NCBI GenBank assembly: GCA_016650435.1
Contig: JAENVT010000381.1
Span: forward strand, 1-12,544
Source: Ilumatobacteraceae bacterium
GTDB taxonomy: Bacteria > Actinomycetota > Acidimicrobiia > Acidimicrobiales > Ilumatobacteraceae
Length of the DNA: 12,544 nucleotides
Direction of reading: 5' to 3'
Of the stretch, positions 1-7,307 are shown one piece after another. The notes beneath the pieces were generated by a model that was not told the DNA's origin, did no database searches, and saw nothing but the letters and a program-made list of their open reading frames with translations. The stretch's first letter is position 1. Each line of letters begins with the position of its first letter. A program made the translations under genes and the position numbers.

Positions 1-995
1 ATGAGGTTGGCGAGCAGTCCGAAGCCGAACAACGAGAGAGCGAACCGTGTCCAGAACTGGTGTCCGATGACGTTCTGTGTCAAGAACTTCAACAGGCACG
101 TGGCGAAGAACGCACCGAGCAGGCCGCCCCACAAGCTGTAGATGCCGCCCATGATGACGACTGCGATCAAGAAGATCGCCGACTGGCGGTTGAAGGCGTC
201 GATGCTCATGCCCTTCGGGACCGTGCCTGCATACAGGCCGCCGGCGACGCCGGCCATGAACGCAGCGAGCGCGAACGCCCAGATCTTGTAGCGAGTGACG
301 TCGATTCCCGCAGCCAACGCTGCTGCCTCGCTCTGGCGAATCGATGCCCACGCCCGCCCCGGCTTGCGCGACAGCACGTACGAGGCCAGCATGAACATCA
401 CGAACGCGCCGGCCACCACGAACCGGTAGTAACCCGTATCGGTGAGCGCCCACGATGGGCGACGGGTTGGCCTGATGTCACTGAGCGTCTTGACAACCCC
501 CTTGAAACCGCTGCCACCGTTGGGGAACTTGATCTGTCCGAGCACGATCTCCATCCCGGCCGCCAGCATCAGTGTGACCAGGGCGAGATACAGCCCGCTG
601 ACCCGCAACGCCGGCAGGCCGATCAACACGCCAATGACCGAGGCGACGAGACCGCCCAAGATCAGGAGCACGGGAAATGGCAAGGTGGTGGCGAACGCCA
701 AGCGCATGGTCACCCAGCAGCCGATGCCGTACGACGCGACCTGGCCGAGCGAGACCAGGCCAACCCGCCCATACAGGAGTCCGGCACTGGCAGCAACGAT
801 CGAGTACACCGCCATTTGGGTGAAGTTGGCGACCCAGAACGAGTCGAAGAAACCCGGAATGGCGAACAGGGCGAGTCCCAGGACGATGACAACGACGACG
901 GGCTCGAACATGCGGTTCGACATCACCCGGGCCAAGGCCGACGGCTGAGGCGCTGTGGTCGCTGCGGCCGGAGCAGAAGTGGCAACGGTTGTCAT
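1..995 (-). CDS. livM: LivM-type branched-chain amino acid/amide ABC transporter permease (3' end beyond window)
   Basis: This is an inner-membrane permease subunit of a HAAT-family ABC importer; it pairs with the LivH-type permease to form the channel. The reading frame is open from ATG at 995 to the left window edge (331 codons), so the C-terminus is missing. After a ~30-residue Ala/Thr/Pro-rich N-terminal tail come hydrophobic segments, then the LivM-type stretch YGRVGLVSLGQVASYGIG and the GLPALRV motif typical of the family. Residues 213-232 (GRAWASIRQSEAAALAAGID) match the cytoplasmic EAA-like loop that contacts the ATPase. The final residues visible, around FWTRFALSLFGFGLLANL, are a membrane segment. 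The start codon overlaps the livH stop (ATGA, 992-995), which indicates translational coupling. The ATPase genes livG and livF are expected just beyond the edge but are not seen. Confidence 0.9.
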   Translation of the reverse strand, partial: MTTVATSAPAAATTAPQPSALARVMSNRMFEPVVVVIVLGLALFAIPGFFDSFWVANFTQMAVYSIVAASAGLLYGRVGLVSLGQVASYGIGCWVTMRLAFATTLPFPVLLILGGLVASVIGVLIGLPALRVSGLYLALVTLMLAAGMEIVLGQIKFPNGGSGFKGVVKTLSDIRPTRRPSWALTDTGYYRFVVAGAFVMFMLASYVLSRKPGRAWASIRQSEAAALAAGIDVTRYKIWAFALAAFMAGVAGGLYAGTVPKGMSIDAFNRQSAIFLIAVVIMGGIYSLWGGLLGAFFATCLLKFLTQNVIGHQFWTRFALSLFGFGLLANL

Positions 996-1918
996 CGCAT
1001 CTCCCTGCCCGACAGTACAACGGTGCGCTTGCGGCTGATCCACAAGATTGCCACGACGGAGATCACGAACGGTGTCGTACTTTGAAAGTCATGCAGGAAT
1101 TGGAAGTTGCTGTCGAATGGGGTCAGCGTTGACTGGATCACGCCGATGACGAGGCTGGCGAAAAACGTGATCGGTAGTGATCGGAACTGGCCGACGATCG
1201 CCCCACCCAGGGCTCCGATCACGAACCAGGTCAGCGTTCCTTGGTCGATGCTGTTGAAGAACGACGGGAGCATCAAGAACACGCACCCGCAGATCACGCC
1301 GGAGCCGAGCCAGGCCAGTGCCTCGACCCGGCGAACGGGCACGCCGAGCAACGACGACACGTCGCGGTCGTTGGCGATTGCTCGCATCGCGGTGCCGGTC
1401 GCTGTTTTCTTCAAGAACACGCTGACCACCACGACGACCAGGACGGCGAAAGCCAGCGCGATGATTTGAGTGGACGACACCACCGCCCCGAACACCCGGT
1501 ACAGCTTGGTCGGCAGCACGAGTTGGCGAGGCTTGGAGGTGTCCCAGCGCTCCTTCATGATGCCGAGGAGGAACAGAGCGACGCCAACTGTCCCCAGTGA
1601 TTTCACGAGCGGATCGCGGCGAGCAAGTTTTGGAGCGAGCCACATGCCGTACAGCAGGGTGATCCCTGCGCAGACCGCGACAAGTGCCGGGTACGCCAGG
1701 ATCCGCCACCCGACGCCGTGCGGCCCGGGTTTGCTGAGACTGCCACCGAGCAGCGACCAAGCGACGTGAGCCCCCATACACCCGATCGCGCCGAATGCGA
1801 TGTTGACCACACCGGTGGTCCGGTACAGAACCACAAGTCCTGTACCGGTCACCGCATACATGGCCCCGAAGGCCAGGCCCGACACGATGTAGGGCCACAA
1901 TTCACCAAGACCTGGCAT
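992..1918 (-). CDS. livH: LivH-type branched-chain amino acid/amide ABC transporter permease
   Basis: This is the second membrane permease of the importer. At 308 residues it has the normal LivH length. It begins with a membrane segment (about residues 8-32), then the LivH signature region YRTTGVVNIAFGAIGCMGAH (32-51). Further hydrophobic segments lie at about 74-95, 106-121, 150-169, 199-219, 230-245, 249-265 and 283-295. Residues 170-200 (KKTATGTAMRAIANDRDVSSL onward) form the EAA-like cytoplasmic loop that docks the ATPase. The start ATG at 1918 is preceded by AAGGAA (1930-1935) with an 11-nt gap. It lies 47 bp downstream of the binding-protein gene with no clear terminator between them, and it overlaps livM by 4 bp, so all three are probably one operon. 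Substrate cannot be told from the permease; amino acids, amides, urea or small aromatic acids are all known for this family. Confidence 0.93.
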   Translation of the reverse strand: MPGLGELWPYIVSGLAFGAMYAVTGTGLVVLYRTTGVVNIAFGAIGCMGAHVAWSLLGGSLSKPGPHGVGWRILAYPALVAVCAGITLLYGMWLAPKLARRDPLVKSLGTVGVALFLLGIMKERWDTSKPRQLVLPTKLYRVFGAVVSSTQIIALAFAVLVVVVVSVFLKKTATGTAMRAIANDRDVSSLLGVPVRRVEALAWLGSGVICGCVFLMLPSFFNSIDQGTLTWFVIGALGGAIVGQFRSLPITFFASLVIGVIQSTLTPFDSNFQFLHDFQSTTPFVISVVAILWISRKRTVVLSGREMR

Positions 1919-1965
1919 ATCGAGGTCGATTCCTTACGTGTCGTTGAAAGTCCGGATGTGTCCTA

Positions 1966-3423
1966 TCAGCCGACGTTGAGTTTCTGATCCTTCTCTGCCG
2001 CACGAACCGCGGTGAGGATCGGCTCGACCTCGGCGATCGAGAAACAATCCTTGTCGAGCACCATCGTGCCGGCGTCACTCGGAACCACGTTGTAGTCGAA
2101 GTTGTTCGGCACGTTGCCGGCGGGCAGAGCACCGAAGTACCACGGCTTGCAGACGATGTGCGTGTCGAAGTTGTTGATGCCCTTGATGGCTGCGTTGACC
2201 TTCACCGGATCGTCGACGTCGGCCGCTGGCATATCCATGAGGGTCTTGACGATGATTCGCCCGATCATGAAGCCCATCTGCTGGAAGCTGCCCAACGGTG
2301 CGTCGGGGTTGTACTTCGCCGAAACCGTGCGGTACAGCTCCATCTCCGGGCGCGGATCGTCGAGCAGGCTGAGCTCGGCGTTGACGTTGAGCTTGTTGGC
2401 CCACGCCGCGCCAAGTGCTGCGGCAACGGAGTTGTCGTTCAGCGGTGTCGACGAGCCCCAGATGACCTTGTCGATCAAGCCCAACTTTTCGGCTGCTTTC
2501 AGGATCTTGAGGCCTTCCGGTGGCGTGTAGTTCAACACGATCGCCCCACCCTCGCCGGCCTTGGCCACCGCGTCTTGCACCGCACCGTCGGCGTCTTCGA
2601 TTGGCGGCGGGATCTGGATGTCGATCCACTTCAGACCTTTGGACTGGGCGTACAGACCGGCCAGCGAGTTGTTGTAGTCCGATGTCGCGGTCTTGTTGGT
2701 CATCGTGACCATCGTGCCCTTCGCACCCTTTTCGACCACGATCTGAGCGGCACCCAAAGCGCTGTACCCGGGACCCATGTTGGCTGCAGCAATGTTCGGT
2801 GAGCTGAAGCATTCGGCCGGCACGCCGGCAACGATGACGAAGTAGCCCTGTTGCTTGTAGTAGTCAGCGTTGACCGGGCAGTCGATGATGCTGAAGCCGC
2901 CGATCATGGCGACGACCTTGTCGGTCTCGATCAGCTTGCGAGCTGCAGCCGCGGCATCTTCTGGCTTGAGGTTGTCGTTCTCTTCGAGCATCTGGACCGG
3001 GCGACCGTTGATGCCACCGTTGTCGTTGACGCAATCGAAGTAGGCCTTCATCATCGCCGGGCCTGTCGTGAAGTCGATGCCTGGCACCGACGTGGTGACG
3101 TTGCCGAGCTTGATCGGAGCGCCGGTTGCCTTTTGGCCATTGCCGAGTCCGCAATCGGGTCCAGCCGTTGCCGGCTTGTCGCCAACGAGACCAGCCGAGT
3201 CGTCGGGCGCTGTCGTATCGGATGGCGCAGCTGTAGTCTCGACGGAGCCCGACGTGTCAGACGGCGCAGCAGTGGTTTCCGCCGCTCCCGTTGTGTCGGC
3301 CGGCGCAGCAGAAACCGGCGCGGCACTTGCCGGCGCGGCACTGCTGCTGGTCTTGTTGTCGGATCCGCAAGCTACGAGGAGCATTGCTCCTACGGCCGCG
3401 GCTGCCATGAATCGGCGAGCCAT
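1966..3423 (-). CDS. ABC transporter substrate-binding lipoprotein, periplasmic-binding fold type 1 (HAAT/Peripla_BP_6)
   Basis: This is the extracytoplasmic ligand-binding receptor of the adjacent Liv-type importer. The 485-residue form starts at ATG 3423, behind a strong GGGGGA ribosome site 5 nt away. Longer in-frame extensions add a sequence unlike a signal peptide and were rejected. Residues 1-19 are a lipoprotein signal (basic MARRF, hydrophobic core, lipobox LVAC) with lipidated Cys19. Residues 20-80 form a disordered linker with three SAAPx repeats (28-42) and ETTAAPSDT twice (49-57, 62-70). The binding fold starts near residue 102 (APIKLGNVT) and includes FDCVNDNGGINGRPV, ETDKVVAMIGG and KVIWGSSTPLND. 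Cysteines at 91, 131, 182 and 205 plus two near the C-terminus (HIVCKPW, DKDCFS) could form disulfides outside the membrane. Ligand unknown. It is the first gene of the importer operon. Confidence 0.93.
   Translation of the reverse strand: MARRFMAAAAVGAMLLVACGSDNKTSSSAAPASAAPVSAAPADTTGAAETTAAPSDTSGSVETTAAPSDTTAPDDSAGLVGDKPATAGPDCGLGNGQKATGAPIKLGNVTTSVPGIDFTTGPAMMKAYFDCVNDNGGINGRPVQMLEENDNLKPEDAAAAARKLIETDKVVAMIGGFSIIDCPVNADYYKQQGYFVIVAGVPAECFSSPNIAAANMGPGYSALGAAQIVVEKGAKGTMVTMTNKTATSDYNNSLAGLYAQSKGLKWIDIQIPPPIEDADGAVQDAVAKAGEGGAIVLNYTPPEGLKILKAAEKLGLIDKVIWGSSTPLNDNSVAAALGAAWANKLNVNAELSLLDDPRPEMELYRTVSAKYNPDAPLGSFQQMGFMIGRIIVKTLMDMPAADVDDPVKVNAAIKGINNFDTHIVCKPWYFGALPAGNVPNNFDYNVVPSDAGTMVLDKDCFSIAEVEPILTAVRAAEKDQKLNVG
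3184..3366 (-). repeat. Low-complexity Ala/Pro/Ser/Thr linker coding repeats in the binding lipoprotein
   Basis: This stretch encodes residues 20-80 of the lipoprotein. It holds a 5-residue repeat (SAAPA, SAAPV, SAAPA) followed by two copies of ETTAAPSDT spaced 13 residues apart. Such linkers usually tether the binding domain away from the membrane or through the cell-wall layer, and they tend to vary in length between strains through slippage. Confidence 0.75.
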
Positions 3424-3496
3424 GAATTCCCCCTTGTGTGGATGAGATGCCACGTGTTGGTTTCGCCTTGCCCCGTTGCGACGGCGAACACCTCCT

Positions 3497-3525
3497 GTGA
3501 CGATGGGCACCATAGTGCATAGAAT
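3497..3525 (+). promoter_or_regulatory. Candidate promoter for the plus-strand alpha/beta hydrolase
   Basis: GTGACG (3497-3502, 4/6 to TTGACA) is followed after 17 bp by TAGAAT (3520-3525, 5/6 to TATAAT). The predicted start near 3532 gives a short leader with GGAGG (3543-3547) 4 nt before ATG 3552. This promoter core overlaps that of the divergent importer operon. Confidence 0.45.
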
Positions 3526-3537
3526 TTCGGCGAACAA
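3509..3537 (-). promoter_or_regulatory. Candidate promoter for the importer operon
   Basis: Read on the minus strand, TTGTTC (3532-3537) is followed after exactly 17 bp by TATGGT (3509-3514). The -10 box fits TANNNT and matches 4/6 of the sigma-70-type consensus; the -35 box matches 3/6. Transcription would start near 3502, giving a leader of about 80 nt before the lipoprotein ATG. That leader contains a stray AGGAGGTG with no start codon at proper spacing. The promoter is predicted from sequence only. Confidence 0.4.
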
Positions 3538-3551
3538 CTATCGGAGGCGTC

Positions 3552-4394
3552 ATGCGTTTCAACCATCGGAACATGGCTTTTGCGTGGACGCGCGACGGTT
3601 CGTCGCGTGCAGTCGCGGTGCTTCTGCTGCACGGTTTGTCGGGAATTTCCAGCGGCTACGACGAGGTCGTCGACGACCTCGGAGCCAGTGCTGATGTATT
3701 CCGTCTCGATCTTCGCGGGCACGGTCGCAGCGACCGCGCACCGGGTACATACTCGGTTCCGTTTTATACGGAAGACGTGATCGCCTTCATCGAGGAAGTC
3801 ATCACCAAGCCCGTTGTGCTCATCGGTCATTCGCTGGGTGGGGTGATCACGCACCACATTACGGCAACGCGACCTGACCTCGTTCGGTCGGCGTTGTGCG
3901 AGGACCCCCCGTTGTACTTCTGCGACCAGAGCCTGTTCGAGCAGAGCATCATGGCCGGCGTCTTTCCCATCCTCGAGGCCAATATGCGTGCAGCGCAAGC
4001 CGAGAACAAACCACGTGAGTTCTACGAGTCGATGGTCGCCGATGCTGTGATGCCCTGGGGACGCGCCGGCGATCACATGAGCGCTCGCGCCTTGCAGAGT
4101 CGCGTCGACTCGTTGATGCTCGGCGACCCTGATGTGTGGTTGCCTGCGATCCACGGCGGCGCGCTGAGTGGATACGACCCCGACGCGCGCATCACCAAGC
4201 CAATGATCATTCTTCAGGCCGACCCGCACATGGGCCCGGCGCTGTTCCCCGAACACGCGGCGCGCCAACACGACGTCAATCCCGAGATCGACATCAGATT
4301 GATCGAAGGCGCGCCTCACGGAATTCATTCGTTCCCCGGCTCCCGCGAGAGATACGTCGAAGCGGTCCGTGACATCATCGACCGAGCGAGTTGA
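3552..4394 (+). CDS. Alpha/beta-fold hydrolase
   Basis: This is a cytoplasmic serine hydrolase of the alpha/beta-fold superfamily, 280 residues, the usual size for esterases, lactonases and C-C bond hydrolases. The oxyanion-loop motif LLLHG is at residues 24-28, and RLDLRGHGRSD (51-61) is the conserved segment after strand 4. The nucleophile elbow GHSLGG places the catalytic Ser at 94. The likely acid is Asp224 (ILQADP) and the likely base His256 (EGAPHGIHS). A cap region lies between about 120 and 210. ATG 3552 is chosen because GGAGG sits just upstream. The gene is divergent from the importer operon. Its last 20 bp overlap the end of the opposing hydrolase gene, so the two transcripts would be complementary at their 3' ends. 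The substrate cannot be read from the sequence. Proteins of this subtype often hydrolyse ester, lactone or enol-ester intermediates. Confidence 0.92.
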   Translation: MRFNHRNMAFAWTRDGSSRAVAVLLLHGLSGISSGYDEVVDDLGASADVFRLDLRGHGRSDRAPGTYSVPFYTEDVIAFIEEVITKPVVLIGHSLGGVITHHITATRPDLVRSALCEDPPLYFCDQSLFEQSIMAGVFPILEANMRAAQAENKPREFYESMVADAVMPWGRAGDHMSARALQSRVDSLMLGDPDVWLPAIHGGALSGYDPDARITKPMIILQADPHMGPALFPEHAARQHDVNPEIDIRLIEGAPHGIHSFPGSRERYVEAVRDIIDRAS

Positions 4395-5106
4395 GGAAGT
4401 CGAGGAGGGCTGTCGAGACCTGCTGGGGGGCGTCCCATTCGAGGAGATGACCTGCGCCGGCGATGACCTGGGCGCCACCCCACGACGCTGCGTTGGTGAC
4501 CGGATTGACCTCGTCGAGATCGCCCCACATCGTGAGGCGAGGCGCCGTGATGCGATGTAGTCGCTTGGCGGTGCCTCGATCGCCCAGCGGCCACAAGATG
4601 TTGGCCGCGGCAACGTCACTGAGGTAGCTGGCAACCGGCGCCTCTTCCGCGCCGAGGTGCGCGAAGCGTCTGGCAAATGCGTCAGGTACTTCCTTTGCAA
4701 ACAGGTGCGCCATGCGCTCGCTGGCCGGAGTGCCGTAGATGTTGAACCCGGGATTGGATGCGTCGGCGATACCGAACGGTGCCAGCAATGCGATGCCGGT
4801 GACGATCTCGGGACGCAATGCAGCGAGCTCGGCTGCGAACATCCCGCCAACCGACGCACCCACGATCGGACATGGCGCGGCGCCGGTCGCGGCGCCAGTC
4901 GCGTCGATCGAGTCCCAGTACGTCGTGAGCCAATCGAGGTACTCGTCGCGAGGTTGGAACCCTGCAACGCCATCGAAGCCGGGCACCGAAGGAACGATGA
5001 CTTCCCAACCAGCTTCCTCGACCGCGCGCATCGCCGGCGACAGCTCGGCGTGACCGGCAATGCCGGACAAATACACAAGACGGTTCGTCATTCGATCAGC
5101 GGGCAT
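4375..5106 (-). CDS. Second alpha/beta-fold hydrolase, downstream of the luciferase-like monooxygenase
   Basis: This is a 243-residue serine hydrolase of the alpha/beta-fold superfamily, not closely similar to the plus-strand one. The N-terminal strand and oxyanion region is LVYLSGIAGH (10-19). The nucleophile elbow is GASVGG with Ser85, the acid is probably Asp198 (WGDLDEVNP, although Asp196 is possible), and the base is His220 (AGAGHLLEWDAP). It probably shares a transcript with the monooxygenase upstream: ATG 5106 overlaps that stop by 11 nt and has a weak GGTGG 7 nt upstream. An alternative ATG at 5091 (MTNRLVYLSG) lies just after the stop and gives a more typical N-terminus, but no ribosome site is visible before it. 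The pairing suggests the hydrolase acts on the oxygenase product, such as an ester or lactone from a Baeyer-Villiger-type reaction. That is inference. Confidence 0.9.
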   Translation of the reverse strand: MPADRMTNRLVYLSGIAGHAELSPAMRAVEEAGWEVIVPSVPGFDGVAGFQPRDEYLDWLTTYWDSIDATGAATGAAPCPIVGASVGGMFAAELAALRPEIVTGIALLAPFGIADASNPGFNIYGTPASERMAHLFAKEVPDAFARRFAHLGAEEAPVASYLSDVAAANILWPLGDRGTAKRLHRITAPRLTMWGDLDEVNPVTNAASWGGAQVIAGAGHLLEWDAPQQVSTALLDFLNSLGR

Positions 5107-6298
5107 TCTCGGGCCACCACGGATCGTCGTACTCGGAGAACAACGTCTTCAATCCCGGAGCAACCTTCTCGCCGAACATGTTGGTGTTATAGCGAGTCAG
5201 CTCGTCGTTCATATTTCCGAATTGCAACATGGCGCACAGGTGACCAATGCGAAGCTCGCGGGATGCATGCTCGAGCTGCTCGCGCACCGTGTCGGGACCG
5301 CCGATCACGACGTATCCGTTGTCGACCATCTCGTCCCACGTCAGATCGTGCTTGGCCTGCTTGTTGCGCGCGACCTGTCGCAGTTGCGACTTGTAGCGAG
5401 CGCGCACCGATCCCTCCGTGACGTACCCGGGCGCATCGGTGAAGCCGGGGTACACGTGTAGCGAACGGTTGAAGAAGTACTCAGCCGGCTCTCGGTAGAG
5501 CTTGTACGCCTCGGCATCGGTATCGGCGACACCGATGAATTGCGTGACTGCCAGTCGATGTGGGTTGTCGTCTCGGCCGTGCGCCTCGACCCGGTTCCAA
5601 TAGCCACTGACCGTCTCGCGCACCATCTTGTAGCCGTAGTACGTGAGGGCGCCGTAGACGAAGTCGTTCTCCGCGCAGAAGTCCCACGTCTCAACGGAAC
5701 CTCCGCCTGGAATCCACACCGGTGGGTGCGGTTGTTGCCACGGACGCGGCACCGGATTGACGTACCGCTGCTGGTTGAAGCGACCGTTGAACGCAAACGG
5801 CTCGGTCGATTGCCAGGCCTTCATGATCAGCTCGATGCCCTCGTAGTAGCGCGGCCGAAGCGTGCCCGGGTTCATGCCGTACGAGTGAGTGGTATCCATT
5901 GCCGTGCCAACCGGGAAGCCGGCGATCAACCTGCCGCGTGAGAACAGATCGAGCATCGCGAATTCCTCGGCGACGCGCAGCGGCGGGTTGTAGAGAGCGA
6001 CCGAGTTACCCAGCACGGTGATCGCGGCCTGAGACGTACGGTTGGCAAGGATGGCGGCGATGAGGTTGGGCGACGGCATCAATCCATAGCCGTTGTTGTG
6101 ATGCTCGTTGACGCAGATCCCGTCGAACCCGCAGTCCTCGGCGTAGACGAGCTGATTGATGTAGGTGTCGTACGTCTCGGCCATCACGTCGCGGTCGAAC
6201 AAGGACGGATCGATGTCGACCCACACACTGCGGTGCTTCGTATTGAAGTCGTCGGGCAGGTTGGGATATGGCATCAGATGAAACCACATCATCTTCAT
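5096..6298 (-). CDS. LLM-class (luciferase-like) flavin-dependent oxidoreductase/monooxygenase
   Basis: This is a TIM-barrel enzyme of the bacterial-luciferase-like superfamily that uses reduced FMN (or F420, which is common in actinobacteria) with an organic substrate. The chosen start, ATG 6298, gives 400 residues beginning MKMMWFHLMPYP, a typical first strand. A GTG at 6334 would add 12 residues that do not look conserved. Family marks are AEDCGFDGICVNEHHNNGYG (53-72, with the NEHH motif), GNSVALYNPPLRVAEEFAMLD (98-118), SRGRLIAGFPVG (120-131), PPVWIPGGGS (192-201) and the late YVVIGGPDTV (329-338). These mark the LLM group but do not separate monooxygenases from F420 dehydrogenases. The gene is transcribed away from the LysR gene and leads into the alpha/beta hydrolase. 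GACAAT lies 7 nt before the ATG, so a leaderless start is possible. Confidence 0.92.
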   Translation of the reverse strand: MKMMWFHLMPYPNLPDDFNTKHRSVWVDIDPSLFDRDVMAETYDTYINQLVYAEDCGFDGICVNEHHNNGYGLMPSPNLIAAILANRTSQAAITVLGNSVALYNPPLRVAEEFAMLDLFSRGRLIAGFPVGTAMDTTHSYGMNPGTLRPRYYEGIELIMKAWQSTEPFAFNGRFNQQRYVNPVPRPWQQPHPPVWIPGGGSVETWDFCAENDFVYGALTYYGYKMVRETVSGYWNRVEAHGRDDNPHRLAVTQFIGVADTDAEAYKLYREPAEYFFNRSLHVYPGFTDAPGYVTEGSVRARYKSQLRQVARNKQAKHDLTWDEMVDNGYVVIGGPDTVREQLEHASRELRIGHLCAMLQFGNMNDELTRYNTNMFGEKVAPGLKTLFSEYDDPWWPENAR

Positions 6299-6344
6299 TT
6301 CGACGATTGTCCCATCGCCTTCCGCGAAGTCCACGACCCACTAC

Positions 6345-6359
6345 GACACGGATTGTGTC
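6345..6359. promoter_or_regulatory. Dyad in the LLM/LysR divergent control region, candidate LysR operator
   Basis: GACAC-GGATT-GTGTC is a perfect 5-5-5 inverted repeat. It lies 46 bp from the LLM start (6298) and 45 bp from the LysR start (6405), almost at the centre of the 106-bp intergenic region. LysR-type regulators usually bind such dyads between divergent genes, but the common T-N11-A spacing is not present, so the assignment is tentative. Confidence 0.4.
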
Positions 6360-6390
6360 TCAACGGGTCATGATTGGCTGCTCCCGGTGC

Positions 6391-6396
6391 TACGGT
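6391..6396 (+). promoter_or_regulatory. Candidate -10 box giving a leaderless LysR transcript
   Basis: TACGGT fits the actinobacterial TANNNT pattern and is 8 nt upstream of ATG 6405. No purine-rich ribosome site precedes that ATG. The spacing would put transcription initiation at or next to the start codon. Confidence 0.35.
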
Positions 6397-6404
6397 CGCC
6401 GACG

Positions 6405-7307
6405 ATGGACCTTCGTCGGCTGACCTACTTCGTCACAGTCGCCGAGGAGGAGCACTTCGGTCGCGCCGCCGCTCGACTGCATATGACCACACCTCCGCTC
6501 TCGCAGCGAATACGCGAGCTCGAGGCCGAGCTGGGCGTGCAACTGTTCGAGCGGTCGACCAGGCAGGTGCACCTCACACCGGCCGGGGCTCGGTTGTTGC
6601 ACGAAGCCCGATCTGCGCTCCGCGCCGTCGACCGGTTCACCGGACTCGCCGACACACTGCGACGCGCCGCCGATTCGACCAACCAACCGCTGACGCTCGG
6701 GTACTGCCACGGCAGTGAGCACGCTGCGTTGGCGGCCGCACGAATATTCCACGACATCCATCCACAGATCGCGGTTCGCCCGTCGGCGTTCACCTCGCTG
6801 CGCATCTTCAAAGATCTCCGCGATGGGCGACTGACGGTGGGGCTGGTTCATCCTCCGGTTCCCTACCCCGACAGGCTGGCGTCGCAGTCTCTGGCGCGGG
6901 TGCCATTCGATCACATCGCGATCCCCCACAATCATCCGCTGGCTCAACACGAGGTCGTCTATGCACACGACCTCGAGGGGCAGCCGGTGCTGCTGGTCGA
7001 GCGCGAGGACGCACCGACCTACCATGACTCGACAGTGGCGTATTGCGCTGCGCTGGACGTGAGGCCGGCGTGGGTGATGCATCCGGCGACCCAGGTGGAG
7101 CGGATGCTCGACATGGTTGCCGTTGGTTCCGGAATCGGCTGGCTGAATGCTTGGCAGGCTGCACGTGTGGCGCGCGACGGCGTGGTCATCCGCCCGCTGC
7201 AGCCCGTCGAACGATTCGACGAATTCCACCTGGCCTGGCGCGTCGACGACCATTCCAAATCGGTACAACAGTTCATCGAGATCGCGATGGAGGCCTGCAA
7301 GTCATGA
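6405..7307 (+). CDS. LysR-family transcriptional regulator
   Basis: This is a DNA-binding transcription factor, 300 residues from ATG 6405. A GTG 18 nt upstream would add six residues but lacks the usual LysR N-terminus, whereas MDLRRLTYFVTVAEEEHFG is a classic start. The winged helix-turn-helix occupies about residues 2-60 (AAARLHMTTPPLSQRIRELE is the recognition region, then LGVQLFERSTRQVHLTPAG). A linker helix follows. The substrate-binding domain runs from about residue 90 to 295, including VGLVHPP and MVAVGSGIGWLNAW (the second is the conserved glycine-rich loop seen in many LysR sensors). The gene diverges from the LLM monooxygenase and runs straight into the dehydrogenase with an ATGA overlap. 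It therefore probably controls both units in response to a pathway intermediate. Effector unknown. Confidence 0.95.
   Translation: MDLRRLTYFVTVAEEEHFGRAAARLHMTTPPLSQRIRELEAELGVQLFERSTRQVHLTPAGARLLHEARSALRAVDRFTGLADTLRRAADSTNQPLTLGYCHGSEHAALAAARIFHDIHPQIAVRPSAFTSLRIFKDLRDGRLTVGLVHPPVPYPDRLASQSLARVPFDHIAIPHNHPLAQHEVVYAHDLEGQPVLLVEREDAPTYHDSTVAYCAALDVRPAWVMHPATQVERMLDMVAVGSGIGWLNAWQAARVARDGVVIRPLQPVERFDEFHLAWRVDDHSKSVQQFIEIAMEACKS

Noticed and set aside
60..1085. Long plus-strand open frame (341 codons) at the left end
   Set aside because: It is antisense to livM, whose frame is open over the same span and gives clear permease motifs. The plus-strand translation is rich in Arg, His, Asp and Gln without any domain, typical of a high-GC shadow.
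3490..3497. AGGAGGTG on the minus strand in the lipoprotein leader, as if before a small upstream ORF
   Set aside because: The only nearby start (GTG) overlaps the motif itself and no ATG, GTG or TTG lies at working distance. The resulting frame would also overlap the lipoprotein start out of frame, so I do not call a gene.
3390..5078. Long minus-strand open frame (562 codons) across the hydrolase genes
   Set aside because: It is antisense to the plus-strand hydrolase and out of frame with the minus-strand one. Its translation has no recognisable motif, and both hydrolases show full catalytic signatures.
6390..7268. Minus-strand open frame (292 codons) opposite LysR
   Set aside because: The plus frame is an unmistakable LysR protein; the minus frame has no motif and is a shadow.
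7043..7303. In-frame N-terminal extension of the dehydrogenase inside LysR
   Set aside because: It would overlap LysR by ~260 bp, and the extra residues are Arg/Gly-rich. The ATG at 7304 has GGAGG upstream and gives a normal SDR N-terminus.
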